Assembly: GCA_003641675.1 (NCBI GenBank)
Contig: QNBI01000154.1
Span: forward strand, 1-5,687
DNA length: 5,687 bases
Reading direction: 5' to 3'
From: Spirochaetota bacterium
GTDB lineage: Bacteria > Spirochaetota > Spirochaetia > SZUA-6
The first letter of the stretch is position 1, and each line of letters starts with the position of its first letter. The notes below the pieces were generated by a model. That model was given only the letters and a program-made list of their open reading frames with translations, searched no databases and was not told where the DNA came from. Positions 1-5,480 of this stretch are shown piece after piece. The translations under genes and the position numbers were made by a program.

Positions 1-458
1 ATAATTGGAAAAAAGGGAAAAAATATACCGTTTTTAATGCCGACGGAGTAAAATTCTCAACTCCAATTTGTTTTGAAGATACTTTCGGGAATCTCTGCAG
101 AAATTTTGTAAAAAGAGGAGCCGATATTATAGTAAATATGACAAACGATTCCTGGTCCTATTCCGTTGCAGCCGAAATGCAGCATATGAACATGGCTGTA
201 TTCAGGGCTGTCGAAAATAAGCGGACAGTGGTGCGTTCTACAAATGGCGGGATAACATGTTCCATAGATCCGAATGGAAAAATTCTGCATTTTTTAAAAC
301 CCTTTACGGAAAGCTATTTAATTAGTTCTGTGCCTGTTTATAATGGAAGAGAAACTCTATATACAAGATGGGGAGATTGGTTTGCTATTCTAATTGTAAT
401 CCTTGCATCCTGTGGAGTGGTTTTATCCCTGTTAAGATTGTTTCGTAAAAAGAATTGA
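1..458 (+). CDS. lnt: Apolipoprotein N-acyltransferase, C-terminal part (5' end outside the window)
   Basis: This is the last 151 codons of an Lnt-type enzyme, read in the frame starting at base 3. Lnt is an inner-membrane protein that transfers a third acyl chain from phospholipid to the N-terminal cysteine of lipoproteins. The nitrilase-fold catalytic cysteine is visible in PICFED (Cys codon at bases 69-71), followed by the family motifs NMTNDSW, QHMNMAVFRAVENKR and STNGGIT. The other two residues of the expected Glu-Lys-Cys triad would lie upstream and cannot be checked. After the enzymatic domain comes a hydrophobic segment (WFAILIVILASCGVVLSLL) and a basic RLFRKKN end, the usual final membrane helix with a positive cytoplasmic tail. 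Alignment from memory with the E. coli C-terminus is close throughout. The gene ends in TGA, 48 bases before the response regulator gene, so read-through into it is plausible. Confidence 0.95.
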   Translation, partial: NWKKGKKYTVFNADGVKFSTPICFEDTFGNLCRNFVKRGADIIVNMTNDSWSYSVAAEMQHMNMAVFRAVENKRTVVRSTNGGITCSIDPNGKILHFLKPFTESYLISSVPVYNGRETLYTRWGDWFAILIVILASCGVVLSLLRLFRKKN

Positions 459-483
459 CAAGATGCTGTAAGTAGAAGAGAAT
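455..483 (+). promoter_or_regulatory. Candidate sigma-70 promoter before the response regulator
   Basis: A perfect TTGACA -35 box (455-460) is formed around the TGA stop of lnt. It is followed after 17 bases by GAGAAT (478-483), a 4-of-6 match to a -10 box. The site lies in the only gap between lnt and the response regulator and would give a leader of only about 15-20 bases carrying the GGGGGA ribosome site. The -10 is weak, so it may be a secondary promoter within a larger unit, or chance in AT-rich DNA. Confidence 0.35.
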
Positions 484-506
484 AGAAACAAATTGGGGGA
501 TTTGTT

Positions 507-1172
507 ATGACGTTAAAAGGGAATATATTAATTGTTGACGATGAACAGATTAATCTGGATTTTTTTGATGTTATGCTTAGCAAGCTTGGTTTTAAGGTTA
601 ACCAGGCAACAGACGGCGAGGAAGCTTTAAAAAAGGTTAAAGAAATTAATCCGGACCTTGTTATTCTCGACAATATAATGCCGAAATTATCAGGCTGGGA
701 AGTTACCAAAAAATTAAAACATGAAGAAGAGTATAAAAAATACAGAGATATTCCCATTATAATGTTTTCCGCAATGGATGATGTAAAGGATAAAATAGAG
801 GGCCTTGAGCTTGGTGTGGATGACTATATTACAAAACCGTTTAATTTTTCCGAAGTTCTTGCCCGTATCAGAGCAGTGTTGCGAAACAGGGAACTTACAA
901 AACAGGTTTTAAGACGTGAAAAAAGACTCGCTGTTGTTGAATCGCTGAATAATTCGCTTGTTTTCTTTACTCAGCATATAAAAAAACCAATTTCACAGTT
1001 AATTGAAAACGCAGAAAATACTAAACCTGAAAACAGGGCAAAAGTAATAGAACTGATTGAATCTATAAAGAGAGAAGGTAATGAAATATTAGCCACAATC
1101 GGGGGTTTGGAGGATGAGATAAATGAGCTCCAGGGAAGAGATGAAAGATTAAAAAGAGGGGATATGTCTTAG
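507..1172 (+). CDS. Response regulator: receiver domain plus degenerate DHp-like helical hairpin
   Basis: This is a 221-residue cytoplasmic signalling protein. Residues 5-127 form a complete CheY-like receiver domain: acidic pocket D11/D12, phosphoacceptor D55 in VILDNIMP, switch residue S88, and K110 in the TKPF motif. All residues needed for phosphorylation are present. There is no DNA-binding, cyclase, GGDEF or HD output domain. Residues 129-208 are predicted to be helical. Residues 153-166 resemble a histidine-kinase H-box (compare HDIKNPLS with QHIKKPIS), but Gln156 sits where the phospho-accepting His is expected, and residues 179-206 look like the second DHp helix. No ATPase domain follows. 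The tail may therefore mediate dimerisation or bind a partner; this is inference. The ATG is preceded by GGGGGA at 495-500 with a 6-base spacer, which supports the start. The cognate kinase is not in the window. The gene is followed by a TPR gene and a bactofilin gene. Confidence 0.9.
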   Translation: MTLKGNILIVDDEQINLDFFDVMLSKLGFKVNQATDGEEALKKVKEINPDLVILDNIMPKLSGWEVTKKLKHEEEYKKYRDIPIIMFSAMDDVKDKIEGLELGVDDYITKPFNFSEVLARIRAVLRNRELTKQVLRREKRLAVVESLNNSLVFFTQHIKKPISQLIENAENTKPENRAKVIELIESIKREGNEILATIGGLEDEINELQGRDERLKRGDMS

Positions 1173-1234
1173 GAAAACTTGGAGAAAAAATTCGAAAAAA
1201 ATTTAAAAAAGTGGAAGAGAAGGCAAAAAAAACT

Positions 1235-1242
1235 GGAAGGAG
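1235..1242 (+). promoter_or_regulatory. Ribosome binding site supporting a TTG start at 1250
   Basis: GGAAGGAG, containing the Shine-Dalgarno core AGGAG at 1238-1242, lies 7 bases before an in-frame TTG at 1250. The longer alternative start, GTG at 1211, is preceded only by A/T-rich sequence with no purine core. This site is the reason for choosing the shorter version of the next gene. Confidence 0.6.
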
Positions 1243-1249
1243 TAGAACA

Positions 1250-1471
1250 TTGATCTCTGAGGAGAAAAAAAAGGTTCTCGCTCTGTTTGCCGAAGGAAGA
1301 AAACATTACAAACTTATGGATTTTGAAGGGGCGAGGGACTATTTCCTGAAGGCTTTAAAGATAGACTCTAAAGACGGGCCGTCTAAACTATACTATGTGC
1401 GGTGCAAGCATTATATAGAAAATCCGCCGCCGGAAGACTGGGATGGCGTTTTTGTTATGAAGACAAAATAG
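1250..1471 (+). CDS. Small TPR protein resembling the C-terminal tail of class III adenylate cyclases
   Basis: With the TTG start supported by its ribosome site the product is 73 residues; from GTG at 1211 it would be 86, with a Lys-rich extension. It holds roughly one TPR-like helix pair (FAEGRKHYKLMDF, then EGARDYFLKALKID), followed by the signature DGPS....YVRC and then PPPEDWDGVFVMKTK. From family knowledge, this exact arrangement (TPR pair, D-G-P-S, R-C, P-P-P, W-D-G-V, K at the end) is the tail that follows the catalytic domain in many class III adenylate/guanylate cyclases, including those of spirochaetes. No cyclase catalytic domain is present here or in the preceding gene, so cAMP synthesis should not be inferred. 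A protein-protein interaction role is likely. The gene lies 77 bases after the response regulator and 16 bases before the bactofilin gene, in one apparent operon. It could also be a broken-off piece of a once longer protein. Confidence 0.75.
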   Translation: MISEEKKKVLALFAEGRKHYKLMDFEGARDYFLKALKIDSKDGPSKLYYVRCKHYIENPPPEDWDGVFVMKTK

Positions 1472-1487
1472 GAGTTTAAGCATAAAA

Positions 1488-1904
1488 ATGGCAAGAAATA
1501 TCAACCATAAAGAGGCGATAGAATTAAAAACCACACTTGGCAAAGAAACTAAATTTAAAGGGACCATGCGGTTTAAGGATTCTTTAAAGATTGATGGAAA
1601 ATTCGAAGGTGAAATTATTTCCAGAGGCTTTTTGTATATAGAACGTGACGCAGAAATTAAAGCGGATATACGTGTCGGATCTATTGTTATAGGCGGAATA
1701 GTGTACGGAAATATCGAAGCTTCCGATAAACTTGAAATGCTCTCTACGGGAAGAGTATTCGGTAATATTAAGACCCGAGTACTAAAAATTGCCGATGGTG
1801 TTGCATTCGAAGGTAAGTGCGAGATGATAAAGGATTCTGATAGTATTGATGTATTTTCCGATACAGTAGTAAATTTAAAGAGAACAGCACAGGGTGTCAG
1901 TTAA
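1488..1904 (+). CDS. Bactofilin (polymer-forming cytoskeletal protein)
   Basis: This 138-residue protein belongs to the bactofilin family (DUF583). Family members self-assemble without nucleotide into filaments of right-handed beta-helix subunits and act at the inner face of the membrane in cell shape, polarity or envelope synthesis. The opening motif TTLGKETKFKGTMRFKDSL followed by KIDGKFEGEI (from about residue 15) is diagnostic. Regularly spaced I/V-x-G repeats then run to about residue 115 (VGSIVIGGIVYGNI, GRVFGNIKTRVL, ADGVAFEGKCEM). Length is within the usual family range. The N-terminal tail is short and polar, without the hydrophobic patch some bactofilins use for membrane binding. 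The ATG has GGAG at 1471-1474, a rather long 13-base spacing. The gene overlaps cinA by 11 bases and follows the TPR gene by 16, so co-transcription is very likely. No M23 peptidase, a common bactofilin partner, is visible. Confidence 0.93.
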   Translation: MARNINHKEAIELKTTLGKETKFKGTMRFKDSLKIDGKFEGEIISRGFLYIERDAEIKADIRVGSIVIGGIVYGNIEASDKLEMLSTGRVFGNIKTRVLKIADGVAFEGKCEMIKDSDSIDVFSDTVVNLKRTAQGVS

Positions 1905-3147
1905 GAAAACTTCCATTATTATTTCTGTCGGAACAGAAATAATAAAAGGTAAAATTCAGGAAAAACACTTAAAATTTTTGGCTCCACAGCTTAATATCAT
2001 GGGTTTTGATATTATAAAGGCGGTTTCTATTCCGGATAATCATGAGATTATGCATGAGGAAATTAAGCATGCAGTGGATAATTGTGATCTTCTTATTGTA
2101 ACAGGAGGTCTGGGGCCTACTTCAGATGACATAACCCGTGAAGTAGTTTCCGAGGTTGCTGGAAAAGCTCTATCTTTTAGAGAGGACGTTTGGGCCTCTA
2201 TCATGAGCAGGTTCCGCGGACGTAAAATAGCCGATGTAAATAAAAGACAGGCTATGTTTCCTGAAAAATTCTATATCCTTGAGAATAACGCCGGAACTGC
2301 TCCTGGAATGGCAGGTTGGATAGGAAAAACCTTTGTTGCTGTATTACCGGGACCCCCATATGAATTAAAAGTAGTATTTGATAATTCTTTACTGCCTGTC
2401 CTTGAAAGGCACTTTAATTTTAAAATGGAAGAAAATAACCTAACCTGCAGTGTGTTTATGACTCCGGAATCTGTGCTGGAGGAAACTCTGGAGAGGAATA
2501 GAATCGGAAATGTGAAATGGGGAACAAGAGTCTCCGGAGATCATATTGAGTTCTATTTAAAAGGGGGCAGTAATAATGAAAGACAGAAAATGTTTAGCTC
2601 CCTTAAAGCAGATCTTGGGAACTTAATAGTGAGACTTGGAGATACAACGCCTGCAGAGATTATTTCTCGCACCCTTCGCAGTATCGGTTATAAATTGGTA
2701 ACTGCGGAATCCTGTACGGGAGGGTTCCTCGGGAAACTGCTTACAGATATACCCGGCAGTTCCGAGTTATACTGGGGTGGTTATATTACATACTCAGACA
2801 GCGCAAAACAGAATATTCTTGGAATACCTGAATCTCTGATTAAGCAATATGGTGCTGTATCAAGAAGTGTCTGTGAAAGAATGGCCGTAGAGGCACTCCG
2901 CCTTTCCAAAGCGGATATAAGCATCGCGGTATCCGGAATTGCCGGCCCGGAAGGCGGAAGCAAAGACAAACCTGTAGGAACGGTATGGATAACTGTTTTG
3001 AACAGAAACGGAGATACAGAAGTGAAGCTCTTCCATTTTTTCGGCAGCAGAGCTTCTGTCAGGATGAAAACTGCAGTTTCTGCATTTCTTTTAGCAGAAA
3101 AAATGCTTATTGGAAATGAATGGCTTGACAGGTATCAAAGCTGGTAA
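1894..3147 (+). CDS. cinA: CinA: two-domain nicotinamide-nucleotide deamidase
   Basis: This is a full-length CinA of 417 residues, close to the usual size of about 415. Residues 1-170 are the MoaB/MogA-like domain (COG1058), with SVGTEII at 11-17, TGGLGPTSDDIT at 70-81 and the LPGPPYE motif. Some family members show ADP-ribose pyrophosphatase activity in this part. Residues from about 258 to the end are the deamidase domain (PncC, COG1546), which converts nicotinamide mononucleotide to nicotinate mononucleotide in pyridine-nucleotide recycling. Its motifs are TAESCTGG at 270-277 (catalytic Ser region), GGYITYSDSAK, and VSGIAGPEGG at 346-355. The start is GTG, inside the bactofilin gene and overlapping it by 11 bases. 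The family N-terminus fits this start, and AAAGAGA at 1877-1883 is a weak ribosome site, so translational coupling is likely. The old name 'competence/damage-inducible' does not imply competence here. The end of the gene carries the rho promoter. Confidence 0.96.
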   Translation: MSVKKTSIIISVGTEIIKGKIQEKHLKFLAPQLNIMGFDIIKAVSIPDNHEIMHEEIKHAVDNCDLLIVTGGLGPTSDDITREVVSEVAGKALSFREDVWASIMSRFRGRKIADVNKRQAMFPEKFYILENNAGTAPGMAGWIGKTFVAVLPGPPYELKVVFDNSLLPVLERHFNFKMEENNLTCSVFMTPESVLEETLERNRIGNVKWGTRVSGDHIEFYLKGGSNNERQKMFSSLKADLGNLIVRLGDTTPAEIISRTLRSIGYKLVTAESCTGGFLGKLLTDIPGSSELYWGGYITYSDSAKQNILGIPESLIKQYGAVSRSVCERMAVEALRLSKADISIAVSGIAGPEGGSKDKPVGTVWITVLNRNGDTEVKLFHFFGSRASVRMKTAVSAFLLAEKMLIGNEWLDRYQSW

Positions 3148-3153
3148 TATATT
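3125..3153 (+). promoter_or_regulatory. Strong sigma-70-type promoter for rho-rpmE
   Basis: TTGACA (3125-3130), a 17-base spacer and TATATT (3148-3153) give 11 of 12 consensus matches at optimal spacing. The -35 lies inside the last codons of cinA and the -10 begins directly after its stop codon. Transcription would start near 3160, giving a rho leader of about 80 bases. It is the best promoter match in the window and fits separate expression of rho-rpmE from the upstream genes. Confidence 0.75.
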
Positions 3154-3240
3154 AATATAGAAGCTCTACTCGGTTAGTATCCAATTTAAATAGAGAACAT
3201 TTCCAGCAGATTGAAAAACAACGATAACATGGAGAACTGA

Positions 3241-5019
3241 ATGGCAATAATTCGAAGACGCAAAAAAAAGGAAACTTCGGAGGTCCCACAGCAGGAAGAA
3301 TTAAACATTAGAAAAACAGAACAGGATCCGGAACATTTGAATAATCAAAAAGAGGAAGCCCCAAAACAGGAGTTTAAAAAAGAAGAAAACGAGAATATTT
3401 CGGATATTCATGATAATGACAACAGTAACGATACCGATGTTAAAGAGCAGGCGGCAGGTAAAAAAGCCGTTGTAAAAAAAACGGTGAAAAAAAAGATTAG
3501 AGTAGAACTTATAAAAACAGAAGAACATGATTCAGAAACCCCTGCTTTGGAAAATGCAGAAAAGACAGATGAAGATAGGGGTGAAATTAAGGAAAAGCCG
3601 GAATATCATAAACACGCGAAAATGCAGACACATCAAACGGCAGGCAGAAAACATACAGGAAATGATAACGGGAATAACCACAGAAGAAGCGCTGCAAATA
3701 CAGAGGGAAATCAGGGGAATGTCACTGTAACAGCAGATAAACGGCCCAGGTTAAGAATAAATGATTTAACAGAAATGGGATTACCCGAACTAAGGGATAG
3801 GGCCAGTACAATAGGACTAAACCACGAAGTACTCCTGACAATGAAAAAGCAGGAAATTATATTTTCCATACTTAAAGCTCATACGGAAAAAAACGGAATT
3901 ATATTTGCTCACGGTGTACTGGAAATCCTCCCCGATGGTTACGGATTCCTCCGTTCTCCAAATTACAGTTATCTGCCGGGGCCGGATGATATTTATATAT
4001 CTCCTTCACAAATTAGACTGTTCAATTTAAAGACAGGGGATACAGTTTCGGGGCAGATAAGGCCGCCAAAAGAAGGAGAACGTTTTTTTGCCATGCTCCG
4101 TGTGGAAGAGGTCAACTTTGATGCGCCTCATGTAGCCCAGACAAGAATTCCCTTTGATAATTTAACGCCGCTCTATCCTAATGAAAGGCTTAACCTTGAA
4201 ACGACTACAGAAGAAATATCCACGAGAATGATAAATCTTTTCTGTCCTATCGGAAAAGGGCAGAGGGGGCTCATAGTTTCTCCTCCAAGGGCCGGAAAAA
4301 CCATAATTTTACAGAAGATTGCAAATGCTATTACTATAAATCATCCGGAGGTGTTTATAATAGTACTTCTAATCGATGAACGTCCGGAAGAAGTAACAGA
4401 TATGCAGCGGAGTGTTAAAGGGGAAGTAGTGTCTTCCACCTTTGATGAACAGGCTACCAGGCATGTTCAGGTCGCCGAGATGGTTATAGAAAAGGCAAAA
4501 CGTCTTGTTGAGCATAAGAAGGATGTTGTTATACTTCTGGATTCGATCACGAGGCTTGCAAGGGCATATAATCAGACTGTTCCTACTTCGGGAAAAATCC
4601 TTTCAGGAGGTGTAGACTCTAATGCACTTCACAAACCTAAGAGATTCTTCGGTGCTGCTAGGAATATAGAGGGCGGCGGAAGCTTAACGATTGTGGCAAC
4701 TGCGCTGATTGAAACGGGAAGCAGGATGGACGAGGTTATTTTTGAAGAATTTAAAGGGACCGGGAATATGGAAATTGACCTTGACAGAAAACTGTCCGAC
4801 AGAAGGCTTTTCCCAGCTATTAATATTAAAAAATCAGGAACAAGAAAGGAAGAACTTCTACTGTCGGAAGAGGAATTAAGTAAAATGTGGATTTTACGCA
4901 AAGTTATAAATCCTATGGACGATGTTGAAATTATTGAATTACTAATTGACAGAATGCGCAAAACCAAGAATAATGATGCATTCTTAAAATCGATGAATAC
5001 ATCGGCTGTGTCGGATTAA
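3241..5019 (+). CDS. rho: Transcription termination factor Rho with long disordered N-terminal extension
   Basis: Rho is a hexameric RNA-dependent ATPase that loads on nascent RNA and releases RNA polymerase. This one is 592 residues against 419 in E. coli. Residues 1-165 are a low-complexity charged extension: a basic start (RRRKKK), an acidic Asn/Asp-rich stretch, a Lys-rich block at 74-85, and a His/Asn/Gly-rich stretch before the conserved part. Residues 171-215 are the Rho N-terminal helical domain and about 220-295 the RNA-binding cold-shock-like domain ([23 protein letters not shown]). The ATPase domain has Walker A PPRAGKT at 348-354, catalytic-region [11 protein letters not shown] with E380, Walker B ILLDS with D434, a Q-loop region [14 protein letters not shown] and the R-loop EFKGTGNME. 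The core matches E. coli Rho closely and appears fully active. The ATG has GGAG at 3231-3234, a 6-base spacing. rpmE follows 25 bases later. Autoregulation is known for rho elsewhere; I see no clear leader attenuator here. Confidence 0.98.
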   Translation: MAIIRRRKKKETSEVPQQEELNIRKTEQDPEHLNNQKEEAPKQEFKKEENENISDIHDNDNSNDTDVKEQAAGKKAVVKKTVKKKIRVELIKTEEHDSETPALENAEKTDEDRGEIKEKPEYHKHAKMQTHQTAGRKHTGNDNGNNHRRSAANTEGNQGNVTVTADKRPRLRINDLTEMGLPELRDRASTIGLNHEVLLTMKKQEIIFSILKAHTEKNGIIFAHGVLEILPDGYGFLRSPNYSYLPGPDDIYISPSQIRLFNLKTGDTVSGQIRPPKEGERFFAMLRVEEVNFDAPHVAQTRIPFDNLTPLYPNERLNLETTTEEISTRMINLFCPIGKGQRGLIVSPPRAGKTIILQKIANAITINHPEVFIIVLLIDERPEEVTDMQRSVKGEVVSSTFDEQATRHVQVAEMVIEKAKRLVEHKKDVVILLDSITRLARAYNQTVPTSGKILSGGVDSNALHKPKRFFGAARNIEGGGSLTIVATALIETGSRMDEVIFEEFKGTGNMEIDLDRKLSDRRLFPAINIKKSGTRKEELLLSEEELSKMWILRKVINPMDDVEIIELLIDRMRKTKNNDAFLKSMNTSAVSD

Positions 5020-5027
5020 CAGCCGGT
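5001..5027 (+). other. Hairpin spanning the rho stop codon, just before the rpmE ribosome site
   Basis: CGGCTGT (5003-5009) pairs perfectly with ACAGCCG (5019-5025) across a 9-base loop. One G-U and one A-U pair (5002/5026, 5001/5027) extend the stem to 9 pairs. It contains the rho TAA and ends 4 bases before the AGGAGG site of rpmE. No T-run follows, so it is not a terminator. It could tune translation or mRNA processing between rho and rpmE, or be chance. Confidence 0.4.
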
Positions 5028-5044
5028 TTGCAGGAGGAAAAGAT

Positions 5045-5248
5045 ATGAAAAAAGGCATACACCCTAAATATGAACTGACAACAATTACTTGCGCATGCGG
5101 TAATGTTATAGAAACACGGTCAACTGCTAAGGATATAAAGGTTGAAATATGTTCTGCCTGTCATCCTTTCTTTACAGGAAAACAGAAACTTATTGATACA
5201 GCAGGTAGAGTTGAGAGGTTTAAAAGGCGTTATAATATTAAGGATTGA
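5045..5248 (+). CDS. rpmE: 50S ribosomal protein L31 (zinc-binding type)
   Basis: This 67-residue protein is a structural component of the large ribosomal subunit that helps bridge the two subunits. It matches L31 from end to end: [10 protein letters not shown] at the start, then [14 protein letters not shown], and [12 protein letters not shown] near the end. Cys16, Cys18, Cys36 and Cys39 form the zinc site, which makes it the zinc-containing (C+) form rather than the zinc-free paralogue made under zinc starvation. The start is well supported by AGGAGG at 5032-5037 with 7 bases to the ATG. It is 25 bases downstream of rho, an adjacency common in bacteria, and an intrinsic terminator lies 16 bases after its stop, so it is the last gene of the unit. 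Confidence 0.98.
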   Translation: MKKGIHPKYELTTITCACGNVIETRSTAKDIKVEICSACHPFFTGKQKLIDTAGRVERFKRRYNIKD

Positions 5249-5264
5249 TTGGTGTAGCGACTGA

Positions 5265-5303
5265 ATAAAAAGCGGAATTTGTAATAAAAATTCTGCTTTT
5301 TAT
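5265..5303 (+). terminator. Rho-independent terminator, probably bidirectional
   Basis: The left arm 5265-5280 (ATAAAAAGCGGAATTT) pairs with the right arm 5288-5303 (AAATTCTGCTTTTTAT) around a 7-base loop, forming a 16-pair stem with a single G-U pair. The right arm ends in a T-rich tract continuing to 5305, and the left arm is A-rich, so the minus strand also shows a stem plus T-run. It lies 16 bases after rpmE and separates the rho-rpmE unit from the next gene. Confidence 0.9.
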
Positions 5304-5320
5304 TTGCCCAGCTGGTTTTC

Positions 5321-5349
5321 TTGACTTTCAATTTAAAAGGATATAAAAT
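5321..5349 (+). promoter_or_regulatory. Candidate sigma-70 promoter for the binding-protein gene
   Basis: TTGACT (5321-5326), a 17-base spacer and TAAAAT (5344-5349) give 10 of 12 consensus matches. It lies just after the terminator and would start transcription near 5356, leaving a leader of about 125 bases before the binding-protein ATG. A second, weaker possibility is a TATTAT at 5428-5433 with a poor -35 (TTGTAG, 5404-5409). Confidence 0.6.
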
Positions 5350-5394
5350 AATTTCTAAAGGATGGTAAATCCGAGTAATAAATTAGCGAGACTT

Positions 5395-5408
5395 TGCAAA
5401 CGTTTGTA
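5395..5408. promoter_or_regulatory. LacI/GalR-family operator-like palindrome
   Basis: The perfect 10-base palindrome CAAACGTTTG (5397-5406) lies within TGCAAACGTTTGTA. Its central CG and the GCAAACGTTTG core resemble operators of LacI/GalR-family repressors such as PurR and CcpA-like sites. It sits about 47 bases downstream of the main candidate -10 and overlaps the weak -35 of the alternative promoter, positions where a bound repressor could block transcription. No regulator gene is in the window. A 10-base palindrome alone can occur by chance. Confidence 0.4.
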
Positions 5409-5480
5409 GATGAGAACTGATGGTTTGTATTATTTAAAGGAATATTACAATCGTCTGCAGGGTAAATGTAAGGAGGTTTT

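Noticed and set aside
338..757. Minus-strand open frame opposite lnt and the response regulator
   Set aside because: It overlaps two well-recognised + strand genes, resembles no known family, and its hydrophobic/Ser-rich composition is what the complement of A-rich coding sequence gives.
1846..1874. Promoter for cinA inside the bactofilin gene (TTGATG with GTAAAT)
   Set aside because: The -10 matches at only 3 of 6 positions, and the gene overlap argues for co-transcription.
3229..3240. Mini open frame ATG-GAG-AAC-TGA abutting the rho start
   Set aside because: It has no ribosome site of its own and overlaps the GGAG used by rho; most likely incidental.
3154..3240. Rho-dependent autoregulatory (rut-like) leader
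   Set aside because: C and G counts are about equal and no C-rich, G-poor stretch or clear hairpin is present, so attenuation cannot be supported from sequence.
3527..3730. + strand open frame in another frame inside the rho extension
   Set aside because: It has no ribosome site and a Lys/Arg/Gln-rich product explained by frame-shifted reading of A-rich DNA; the rho frame itself is continuous to the conserved core.
4629..4967. Minus-strand open frame opposite rho
   Set aside because: It lies entirely within the conserved Rho ATPase region; its Ser/Ile/Leu-rich product is a shadow.
5308..5315. Palindrome CCAGCTGG upstream of the binding-protein promoter
   Set aside because: An 8-base palindrome is expected many times by chance in a window this size and matches no operator I recognise.
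5334..5440. Repeated TAAAGGA-like words in the binding-protein leader
   Set aside because: The copies are short, imperfect and irregularly spaced in AT-rich DNA; not a convincing repeat or riboswitch.
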